Source: Durusdinium trenchii
Lineage: Eukaryota > Sar > Dinophyceae > Suessiales > Symbiodiniaceae
Length of the DNA stretch: 64,000 nucleotides
Assembly: GCA_963970005.1 (NCBI GenBank)
Contig: CAXAMN010004102.1
Span: 205,104 to 269,103 of the forward strand
Direction: 5' to 3'
Position numbers and translations under genes: made by a program. The notes under the pieces are model-generated. The model made no database searches and had not been told where the DNA came from. It saw only the letters and a program-made list of their open reading frames with translations. Positions 29,993 to 39,300 of the stretch are shown one piece after another; position 1 is the first letter of the stretch; the number at the start of each line of letters is the position of its first letter.

Positions 29993-32900
29993 ATGTCCAT
30001 GCCACCAGGGTTTCAAGGGCTCCAGGTGCCGGTTCCCTTGGATGATTTTGAACAGGCACCAACACCTCATATGGTTTGCCGCGCTGCCTCAAAACCAGCA
30101 TCGGCGGGGTCAATGACAATGGAAGATTGTGATGGGGAACATGCACAATTTCCCTTGCCACTTTTGCAACACATTGCAGTTTCAAGGGATGCTTCAAACA
30201 AGTGTGAAGGGACACACACCCTTGTTCATGAAGCTTACGATCACCTTCCTTCACAGGAACCCAGTTTTGACTCTTTTCATCCCGCGACCGATGATGGCCT
30301 GGCGTTTGGTGCACCTGGCCCAGAAGTCGTGACCATCGAAGGAGGAGGAACACACAAGAGACCTCCCACCTCCAAAGGAGGGAAGACCATGATGCACGGC
30401 ACTTACGCCTCAACGACTGAATGCATCCTGCAGAACCTGACGATGACGGTCGGCAATCCTAGTGCCAGATGCTATGCCAATGCACCCTGGAGGGCTTTCA
30501 CATGGACATGTGCGCTCCTCCAAGAGACAAATACCCAACCGTGGGGAAATCTACAAGCAGCAGTTCAAGAATCACTTGAGTTGGCAGAAGCGGTGGACAT
30601 CCATGAGCTCCCGGGACTGCACCCGCTGTGGAAGAAGCATGATCTCAACATCCAGGGAGATGCCAACCACTTTGTCAACACCCTCTGGAACATCTCCCAG
30701 ACGAGGGCCTTCCACTACCGCTTTGCAGAGATTCGTGAAGGTGGTTACTTGAAGGACCACATCCAGCAGCCCCTCTTGATCGACTTCCCCGATGACTGGC
30801 CAGAGAACACGAGGCTTCAGGATCTCTTCAATGGATGGGCCAACCAAGGCATGGGTCAATTTTTGCTGGATGACAAGCCGGTCCTCATCAGCCACATCAC
30901 CAGGAACACCTGTGTTGAGGGCGTCATGACCAAGCATGCTAAAATCCTCAACCCCTACGGCACTTTCACAGTGCCCCAATCACTGGATGGGTTCGCTCGA
31001 GCCTCATCGGAGTATGTCCCGGCAGCCCTCATTTGCCACAGAGGACAGACCCACAACAATGGCCACTACTTTGCCATCCTCATTTACCGCGACCTCATGT
31101 GGTTGGCTGATGATGGCAAACCTCCAGTGCACCTGGACCATTTGACGCCGCAACTGGCCAGCCAAGTCACACAGGTGTGGGCTGCGCACATCGACACCTT
31201 CAGAACAACACAGCAGGTCATCAGGTCACTTCCACCACCGGCTGAGCCTGATTATGACCCTCCGCTTCATCCCAGCCCGGACAAGCGACCCCGGCTTGAG
31301 CAACCCCACAACCAAGTCCACTTCGCCAATATCACCAACTTTGGCCGCCAGGTTGTGGACTGGTACTGGGCCCGCCAAAGCGAAGTTCACATATTCGTGG
31401 AGACACACCTTGACCCCCAGAAGCACCAGCAAACTTGCCAGTACTTCACCATCCGTGGCCGCACTGCCTTTGGAGTACCCGCTCATCCCAATGAGGACAA
31501 CACGGGTAGTCATGGAGGAATCCTCTTTTTGGGCGATCAGGCTTGTGGTCTCACGCCACTGGAATCCTACACCAGCCAAGGCTGTGGATACCAAGCTTGT
31601 CTTTGGCAAGCAACTGAATGCACCATCCTCCTCGCAGGCGTCTACCTGAAGACAGGAGAAACCATACAGTCCGACACTAATGCCACCATCCTTGCCAGAC
31701 TCCTGAAGCTGGTAGAGGCTACCAAGCACCCATACATCCTGTTGGGGGACTGGCAAAACCATCCAAGCAGCTTTACCAGCACAGTGCTTCCCTCCAAGTT
31801 CCACTTCGATATCAAAGCACCAGATCACAGCATCCTTTCAGGCAATGTGCTTGACTACGCCCTCCTGCACAATACCCTGGCACCGACAACAGCCCTCACC
31901 ACCGACTGGGCAGTCCCCTGGAGGCCGCACACCCTCCTGACCCTCCGGCTGGACCTTGAAGCTGCTACCAAGGAGTATCGTCAGCCTCAACACTTTCCAC
32001 CACTACCAGCCACTCCCGACATCGACTTCAGGCCCTGGACTTCTTACCAGTCGCAAGCCTTTGAGATAGAGCTGTATGGCATACCACCCAATGCACAAGC
32101 CAAGCAGTGGGCAGATTGGGTGTCGTGTACGGAGCAGTACTTGCTACAAGAACATTCCTGGGCAGCTCAGGGCCGGGGATCCAACCTACAGGCAGTCACA
32201 AAACCTTTGGTCTCCACCAAAATCACCACTACGTGGAAGAAAGGGAAGCCAGCTTTCTGGGAGCAACTCAAAGTCAGATTCAGACTGGCCATGAGCATGC
32301 CAACAGATGTCCACACAGGACCTGTCCGTGGCTTCAAGCAGGCCCTGCAAGATGCTGCAAAGCACTGGATTGGCCCACCGACTTGGGGACAACTGATGGA
32401 CACCAGCCACCGCTGGCTCAAATACCGAGATCCACATGCTGCGGACCTGGTTCTCCACACCCTTGAGCACCAATTACAAGCAGCACAGCAGGCAGCCAAC
32501 GAAGAGAGCCATCTCCAATACAAAGCCTGGCTGAAGCAGGGCGAAGCAAAAGGGCTCAAAGGTCTTTTCCGCAGCCTCAAAAGCAGCGAGCTGGCCTGGG
32601 AACGGCCCTATCGGCAACTTCCACCTGAGGACAGAATGACACAACGGCTGCATGACTGGGGACAGCTATGGCAGATTCGGCAGAGCGATCAACCACATGA
32701 GAGGCCCAGCCTGCAAGCAGCAGCCAGGCAGCAAGCACAACAGCTGGAACCTTTGACCCTAGGTCAACTGGCTTGGACCCTCAAGCACCTGCCAGACAAA
32801 GCATGTGGCCCGGACGCCATCACTGCTCAACTACTCAGAACTGCACCACCGCTGGCACTCCCGCCACTTCTCCACCTGTTCCAAGAGATGGAGAAGCAAG

Positions 32901-35900
32901 CCCAGTTGCCCACCCAGCAGCAGATGCACATGGTCATCATGTTGCCCAAATCCAGCGCCAAAGAGCGGCCCATCACGCTCACATCCCTGTTGTACCGGGT
33001 TTGGTGCAGACTCAGAAAGCCGTTGCTGGACCAATGGCAGAAGCAGCTTCCCCCAACCATGGACCATGATAGAGCAAGACCTGGAGCGCAAGTGCTACAG
33101 GTTGCCCTGGAACGCTTGCTGCGACAGGAAGTCCACAGAACAAATGGCCGACACGGCATCACATGCCTGATGGACATGTCCACTTTCTACGACACCATCA
33201 GCCTCACCAGACTGCAGCAAGAAGCACAGCAGCTCAACTACCCGCCCCTGCTGTTGGAAATGGCCATGCAGCTGTACACAGGACCCAAAGCAATTGTTGC
33301 GGAGCAAGAGATGACACCATTTTTCCATGTGCAGAATGGCGTCCCCGCAGGTTGCCCTCAGGCTCCACTGCTTGCCAAGGCAGCCCTGGCACCAGCCCTC
33401 CAGCCATGGAAAGCCAGCCATCCTGAAGCGCACCTCTCCAGCTGGGTCGACGATGTGGGCTTTGATCTGTCCGGATCAACCCCGATGACAGTCGCCAAAA
33501 AGGCTGTCCAGGCCTACCGTGACCTCCATGAGCGTTTGGTCCTCAAGGTCAACCCACAGAAAACGGCCTTCATTACCACCGACAAGCACACTGACAAAGC
33601 CCTGCGAGAGCTGTTGACACCGGATGATCCTCCAATCCAAACAGTCATGAGGGACTTGGGAGTTGACCACCAAGGGGCCAGACGACGACGAATCCCAGTG
33701 ATGAAGCAACGCCTCAACAAAGCCCACACCAGAAAGCTCAAGCTTCGAACACTACGGCTCCCAGCCCTCAAGATCAGGCTACGCCTTCACCGAGGGGGCA
33801 TACAGCCGGCTGCTCTGTGGGGAGTGGAAGGACAAGGCCTGGCACCAAGATACAGAACAGCACTCAGACAGGCCATGGCCCAACACTTGGGACACCACAA
33901 AGGCGGATTGCTGGACAGCACACATGATCTTCACCACAGGAAATACATTGACCCAGGCGATCAGGTTGTCCTGCACCACCTAAAAGCCATACATAGCCTC
34001 ATCCAAGCCTGGCCAGACGACCAAATGGCAGCCCTCGAGCAAGCCTGGGCTGCCACCCACAGCCGAGTGCAGAACAACACCCACCCGTGGTATACAGTCC
34101 GCGGCCCCATGGCAGCTGCCATCACCTATCTCAGAGAATGGGGCTGGCAGGCAAGTACCCTCATGCGATGGACCCGCCCGGAGACACCCCTGCTGACGGG
34201 CAATGAACTTGACCTGCAACAGCCTTGGTGGAAACTTGAGAAGGCCATCATCCAGGAAGCCCAGCAACAACGCATCAACCGCCTTGCCAGCAGACCGCAC
34301 TACCACAATCTGATCACAGGCATCGACTGGCACACTTATCATGCTGTCAAGAAACAACTACCGGCCCAGAGCAAGCACTACCTCAACACATGGGTCCAAG
34401 CAGCAGTCCAATACAGGGAGGCTACCAAAACCAAGCAATGCCCCCTCTGCCACGTTGAGGCCACCCCCAAGCACATTCTCTGGCTGTGCAAGTGGCACAA
34501 AACCCAAAAACATGATCCAATGCCGGCAGAATGGATGGAGCGCATCACATCCAAGGATGAAGAGCCGCTTTGGACAGCAGGCTGGATTCCTTTAGAGCCC
34601 CAGGAACACCGCACCCATGGGCATCCACATCAAGGCCATGGCTGCTGGGCTGACCTGACACCTTTGGCACCCCAACCTCACAATGGATGGGCCTACACCC
34701 TTGATGCCACGCCATCTTCCTATGATGAGCGCAACCAGATGTGGGTGTATGGACTCTGCATCCACACCATGAGCCTGGGACAGCTCAGTCGGCTCGGCGC
34801 CATCACCGGCGTGGCCCCCGGAGCACAAACAAAAGCCAGAGCTCTCCTGGCAGGAGTTGTTGCCCTGGCCAAGCACACCACAACCACAGCCAAAGTCATA
34901 GTCCAGCTGGTCACCGTCTGGGAAGCATGGCACCAGCCCAAGAGTCGAGCACCTTTCAGGGACATCCTGGAAGAAGTCACGGAGCAGGACTATAGCCGCA
35001 TCACGGTCCTGTACGTCAGCAAGGCCACACGTACACCAGACGCCCCAGGCAATGAGCCCCAGCTCCGGAGACGACAGCGTGATGCCGCCCTCACGGCATG
35101 GGAGAGGGCCAAGCAGTTTCAAGACCACAAACAGGAAGAGTGGCAGCAAGTCCTCGACAACGATCACCAGCTGGTGTACAAGCATGCAGTGCAGAGGTTG
35201 GCCAAGATATATGAAGATCCACAGCACTACATCCACCACAAGGCCCCGCGACACCAGGGCAAGCACACGAAGCAGTACAAGCGTGACCTGGTGAAGCAAT
35301 GCACCAAAGCTTGGGATGACACGCACCATAGATGGGAGCCCCACCGCAGCGGATACCAGTGTGTTGCTTGTGGCACCAGGATGCATCAAGGCCTCACTAA
35401 GACCATCCTTGAGGAGCGCCTCCAAGAAAGCTGCCCACAAGTCCTCCTTGAGGAAGCCCAGGCTTCCCCGGCCCAAGCAGACCCGCCAGCCAAGAAACTA
35501 ACCAGGGCCCAGACCATCAAGAACCTCTTGCACCAGCAACAGCAACAACCGCCAGATCCCTCAGATCATCACTTTGCTGAGACCACTGGCTATCTCAAAT
35601 GCCTCAAGTGCGGCGTCAACACCCACAAGCGGGTTAATGAAGAGGCCTTTCAAAGCTTCATCTCATCCAGATGCATCGATGAACAGTACACACAGAGCTC
35701 CCAAGCCCACTCAAGCCACAGTCTGTGGCAGAAAGGTGGCAAGGTGCGCTGCACCTCATGTGGATGCCAATGGAACTTGGACGCAGACTGTCGCATCATC
35801 TCCAACCTCCACCTCACCAAGGCCTGTCGAGGAACCAGTGGCAAAGGCTCCCCTCCCATCAGTGAGTTCTTCAAGCGGAAGAGTGAAGCCCTAGGCCAAG

Positions 35901-36217
35901 AAGCTGACAGTGCAGCACAAGCACTTGAGGCCCCCGACCAGGATAGACCCCAAGGCCCTACTCCACGACGGCTGCATTTCCCAACGGCACTTGATGAAAG
36001 GAACTCCACGGCCAAGCCTGGCCCACCTGCCCATGCCAGTGGAACCTCTGCAGATCGGCATCCAGACCAGGCCATGATACCCAGCCAAGCTACCGGCACC
36101 CTGGTGTCAACTGCCACTGGAGCTCAGTCAGAGACGAACCGGCCACCCGGTAGCCAAGAGAGAGATGAAGAAGAAAGCCTCACCACCGATGATGAAATGC
36201 AAGCGGACTTCTTCTAG
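29993..36217 (+). CDS. L1 ORF2 polyprotein: USP protease, APE endonuclease, RT
   Basis: About 2074 aa from ATG 29993; the +1 frame is open from 29849, so frameshifted entry is also possible. In order: USP-like domain ~140-400 with NPSARCYAN (Asn155, Cys160), GDANHF (Asp223) and HRG-x5-GHY (His358) then ADD (373-374); a KRPR basic motif ~435; APE endonuclease with ANITNFG (Asn446), VETHL (Glu470), GDWQN (Asp586, Asn589), LDYAL (Asp621) and RPH (His646); RT with DMSTFYD (Asp1061), GVPAGCPQAP and WVDDVGF (Asp1153-1154); zf-RVT CPLC..H..C at 1483; an RNase H-like region from LDAT (Asp1571) to APGNEPQ; CxxC fingers at 1790, 1870 and 1920; a PIP-like PPISEFFKRK (1954-1963); C-terminus QADFF. The USP domain is the unusual part. 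Confidence 0.93.
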   Translation: MSMPPGFQGLQVPVPLDDFEQAPTPHMVCRAASKPASAGSMTMEDCDGEHAQFPLPLLQHIAVSRDASNKCEGTHTLVHEAYDHLPSQEPSFDSFHPATDDGLAFGAPGPEVVTIEGGGTHKRPPTSKGGKTMMHGTYASTTECILQNLTMTVGNPSARCYANAPWRAFTWTCALLQETNTQPWGNLQAAVQESLELAEAVDIHELPGLHPLWKKHDLNIQGDANHFVNTLWNISQTRAFHYRFAEIREGGYLKDHIQQPLLIDFPDDWPENTRLQDLFNGWANQGMGQFLLDDKPVLISHITRNTCVEGVMTKHAKILNPYGTFTVPQSLDGFARASSEYVPAALICHRGQTHNNGHYFAILIYRDLMWLADDGKPPVHLDHLTPQLASQVTQVWAAHIDTFRTTQQVIRSLPPPAEPDYDPPLHPSPDKRPRLEQPHNQVHFANITNFGRQVVDWYWARQSEVHIFVETHLDPQKHQQTCQYFTIRGRTAFGVPAHPNEDNTGSHGGILFLGDQACGLTPLESYTSQGCGYQACLWQATECTILLAGVYLKTGETIQSDTNATILARLLKLVEATKHPYILLGDWQNHPSSFTSTVLPSKFHFDIKAPDHSILSGNVLDYALLHNTLAPTTALTTDWAVPWRPHTLLTLRLDLEAATKEYRQPQHFPPLPATPDIDFRPWTSYQSQAFEIELYGIPPNAQAKQWADWVSCTEQYLLQEHSWAAQGRGSNLQAVTKPLVSTKITTTWKKGKPAFWEQLKVRFRLAMSMPTDVHTGPVRGFKQALQDAAKHWIGPPTWGQLMDTSHRWLKYRDPHAADLVLHTLEHQLQAAQQAANEESHLQYKAWLKQGEAKGLKGLFRSLKSSELAWERPYRQLPPEDRMTQRLHDWGQLWQIRQSDQPHERPSLQAAARQQAQQLEPLTLGQLAWTLKHLPDKACGPDAITAQLLRTAPPLALPPLLHLFQEMEKQAQLPTQQQMHMVIMLPKSSAKERPITLTSLLYRVWCRLRKPLLDQWQKQLPPTMDHDRARPGAQVLQVALERLLRQEVHRTNGRHGITCLMDMSTFYDTISLTRLQQEAQQLNYPPLLLEMAMQLYTGPKAIVAEQEMTPFFHVQNGVPAGCPQAPLLAKAALAPALQPWKASHPEAHLSSWVDDVGFDLSGSTPMTVAKKAVQAYRDLHERLVLKVNPQKTAFITTDKHTDKALRELLTPDDPPIQTVMRDLGVDHQGARRRRIPVMKQRLNKAHTRKLKLRTLRLPALKIRLRLHRGGIQPAALWGVEGQGLAPRYRTALRQAMAQHLGHHKGGLLDSTHDLHHRKYIDPGDQVVLHHLKAIHSLIQAWPDDQMAALEQAWAATHSRVQNNTHPWYTVRGPMAAAITYLREWGWQASTLMRWTRPETPLLTGNELDLQQPWWKLEKAIIQEAQQQRINRLASRPHYHNLITGIDWHTYHAVKKQLPAQSKHYLNTWVQAAVQYREATKTKQCPLCHVEATPKHILWLCKWHKTQKHDPMPAEWMERITSKDEEPLWTAGWIPLEPQEHRTHGHPHQGHGCWADLTPLAPQPHNGWAYTLDATPSSYDERNQMWVYGLCIHTMSLGQLSRLGAITGVAPGAQTKARALLAGVVALAKHTTTTAKVIVQLVTVWEAWHQPKSRAPFRDILEEVTEQDYSRITVLYVSKATRTPDAPGNEPQLRRRQRDAALTAWERAKQFQDHKQEEWQQVLDNDHQLVYKHAVQRLAKIYEDPQHYIHHKAPRHQGKHTKQYKRDLVKQCTKAWDDTHHRWEPHRSGYQCVACGTRMHQGLTKTILEERLQESCPQVLLEEAQASPAQADPPAKKLTRAQTIKNLLHQQQQQPPDPSDHHFAETTGYLKCLKCGVNTHKRVNEEAFQSFISSRCIDEQYTQSSQAHSSHSLWQKGGKVRCTSCGCQWNLDADCRIISNLHLTKACRGTSGKGSPPISEFFKRKSEALGQEADSAAQALEAPDQDRPQGPTPRRLHFPTALDERNSTAKPGPPAHASGTSADRHPDQAMIPSQATGTLVSTATGAQSETNRPPGSQERDEEESLTTDDEMQADFF

Positions 36218-36305
36218 GACGTCTCCCTCGTGCAGAGCGCTGGCAGCGGCACCAACGTCCAAAACGGCCCTCGTTCACCTGAAAAGAAGCCTCTTTAGGA
36301 AAAAA

Positions 36306-36334
36306 TACATACATACATACATACATACATACAT
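36306..36334. repeat. L1/L2 junction, (TACA)n tail
   Basis: Seven TACA units after six A form the 3' tail of L1. L2 sequence starts at 36335 with no extra bases. Confidence 0.95.
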
Positions 36335-36349
36335 CGACACGTTCAAGAC

Positions 36350-39300
36350 TCCCAACAGGTCCTCAGATCTCTGCCACCACCTGCAGAGCCGGACTTCGAA
36401 CCACCACTCCACCCCAGCCCGGAGAAGAAGGCCAGAGTGGAGCAACCGCACAACAATTTGCATTTTGCAAATGTGACTCACTTTGGGAGACAGGTCCTGG
36501 ACTGGTACTGGTCAAGGCAAAGCGAGGTGTACGTGTTGGTTGAAACGCATCTTGATCCACAGCAGCACCAACAGACCTGCCAATATTTCACCATCCGAGG
36601 CAGAACTGCCTTTGGCACACCAGCCCACCCGAATGAAAGCAACACAGGCACGCATGGAGGCATTTTGGTGCTAGCAGACCCTACGTGTGGGCTCACTCCT
36701 TTGGAATCCTACACGAACCAAGGCTGCGGCTTTCAAGCATTTCTCTGGCAAGCAACAGAGTGCACCATCCTTGTGGCAGGCACCTACATGAAGACAGGTG
36801 AAACGCTGCAAAGTGATGTCAATGCCACCATACTCGCCCGCCTCTTGGCACTGGTTCAGGCCACCAACCACCCCTTTGTTCTCTTGGGGGATTGGCAAAA
36901 CAGCCCTGGCAGCATCACCAGCACGGTGTTGCCCTCCAAATTTCATTTTGAGGTCCTCTCGCCAGACGCCAGCCTCTTGTCCGGCAATGTCATTGACTAT
37001 GCCCTGATCCATAACCAGCTGGCCAGCACCACATCCCTCACTACTGAATGGGCTGTTCCTTGGAGGCCACATGCACTCATCTCGTACCACTTCAACATTG
37101 AAGAGGCCACCAAAGAATACCGGCAAATCCAGTACTTCCCGCCGCTCCCGGCCACACCGGACATTGACTTCCGGCCATGGACCACCTACAAATCCACGGC
37201 CTATGAGCTGGACCTGTATGGCAACCCAGTCAACGATACGGCACAAGCATGGGCGGACTGGCTGTCCCGCACAGAACAATACCTATTACAAGAACACCCC
37301 TGGGCTGCGCAAGGAAGAGGGTCCAACCTCCGGGCCAGTCACAAGCCTTTGGCACCAATCACCACCATCACCACGTGGAAAAGAGGCCGACCAGCTTACT
37401 GGGAACAACTACGGGCCAGGTTCCAGCTTGCACTCCAACAGCCTCCCCAGCAGGTTAGAGGACCCACCAAGGGCTTCATGCAAGCAACTGCTGATGCACC
37501 CAAACACTGGGTTGGCACGTCGACCTGGGGCCAGTTCCTCGACACCTGTCACCATTGGCACAAATACAAAGATAGTCATGCAGCCAACTTGGTCCACCAC
37601 ACCATTGACCATCAACTTCAATTGGCACAACAAGCGGCAAACGATGAGAGTCACCTCCAATACAAAGCCTGGCTGACCCAGGGCTACACCAAAGGCCTTA
37701 AAGGGCTCTTCCGCAGTCTTCGCAGTAGTGAACTGGCCTGGGAACGGCCCTACAGGACCTTGCCACCTGATGAACGTATGACCCAAAGGCTCACAGATTG
37801 GGGGCAGCTCTGGCAAATCAACCAGGATGACCGGCCACCAGCCAGGGACCACCTCCAAAGCTTGGCGAGAGACCAAGCCCGACAGCTTGAGCCGCTCACT
37901 CTCAGCCAGTTGACATGGGCTCTACGCCACCTTCCTGACAAGGCATGTGGCCCTGATGCGGTGACTGCTCAACTGCTGCGCACAGCTCCACCTCTGGCTG
38001 TCAAAGCTCTCTTGACTCTATATCAAGAGATGGAGGAAAAAGTCCAACTACCCACTCAACAGCAAATGCACATGGTGGTCATGCTTCCCAAGAATGCAGC
38101 CAAAGAGAGACCCATCACACTGACCTCACTGCTGTACCGGGTCTGGTGCCGGCTCCGCAAACCTCTGTTGGATGCCTGGCAACAACATCTACCACCAGCC
38201 ATGAACCACGACCGAGCCAGACCCGGTCCAACTGTGCTGTACGTGGCCCTGGAGCGACTTTTGCGCCAAGAAGTCCACCGAGCAAATGGTCGGCATGGAG
38301 TGACATGCCTGATGGACATGTCAACCTTCTACGACACCATCAATCTCCAAAGACTTGAGACTGAGGCACTCAGGCTCAGCTACCCTCCGCTCATGCTGGA
38401 AATGGCGCTCCAAGTCTACCATGGCCCCAAAGCCATAGTTGGGGAACAAGATATGACACCCTTTTTCACTGTGACCAACGGCGTGCCGGCTGGCTGCCCC
38501 CAGGCACCACTGCTTGCAAAGGCAGTATTAGCACCGGCCTTACAACCCTGGCAACAGCAACACCCCACCATTCACCTTTCTAGTTGGGTGGATGATGTAG
38601 GCTTCGATACAGCCAGTCCCACGGCCCTTCAAGCCGCCCAAGAAGCCGTTGAAGCCTACAGGGACCTTCACAAGAGGCTTCTGAGCCTGGGCTTGCAAGT
38701 CAACCCCAAGAAGACTGCCTTTGTGGCCACTGACAAGGCCACCGAGCGAGAGCTCAAAGCCCTCCTGCAAGATGATGAACCACAAGTCGCACCGGTCATG
38801 CGGGATCTGGGCATCGACCACCAGGCAGCCAGGAAACGACGCATCCCAGTCATGCAGCAACGCATCTCAAGAAGGCCACAGCTCGCAAAGTCAAGTTGCG
38901 CAGCTTGAAGATTCCAGCCCTCAAAGTCCGCCTGAGACTCCACAGAGGCGGCATTCAACCGGTGGCACTGTGGGGGGTTGAAAGTCAAGGATTGGCCCCA
39001 CGCTACCGAGCAGCCCTACGCCAAGGCATGGGCAAGCACCTCGGACACCATACGGGAGGACTGCTGGATGTCACCTATGACATTCATGCCAAGCGCTACA
39101 TCGACCCCAGTGACCAAGTCCTGATACACCATATCAAGGCCGTTCACCACCTGGTCCAGGCATGGCCACCCGAGCAACTCCAAGCCCTGGAGCAACCATG
39201 GCGACACACATACCTCCAGCTCCAGCAAAAGCAATATCCCTGGTACAGCGTCCGTGGGCCCCTGGCTGCAACCATTGTGTACCTCCTTGAATGGGGTTGG

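Larger units (their letters stand above)
28754..36334 (+). mobile_element. L1: full-length USP-LINE non-LTR retrotransposon
   Basis: A 7.58-kb element with no LTRs: a 5' UTR of about 330 bp, ORF1, ORF2, an 80-bp 3' UTR, six A, then (TACA)n at 36306-36334. The 5' edge is TGGCTCAAG directly after the (ATAC)n tract. Both ORFs are uninterrupted and all catalytic motifs I looked for are present, except the RNase H glutamate. It is the only apparently intact copy and so the best source of the family consensus. No classical target-site duplication can be defined because both flanks are the same tetranucleotide repeat. Confidence 0.93.

Noticed and set aside
30417..31160. OTU or Ulp1-type protease as the identity of the ORF2 N-terminal domain
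   Set aside because: Both classes occur in other LINEs, but the CYxN Cys box with Asn at -5 and the HxGx5GHY box are USP features.
31226..35476. Minus-strand frames opposite ORF2 (for example 294 codons at 34592-35476)
   Set aside because: Shadows of the plus-strand ORF2; no family resemblance, while the plus frame has conserved motifs.
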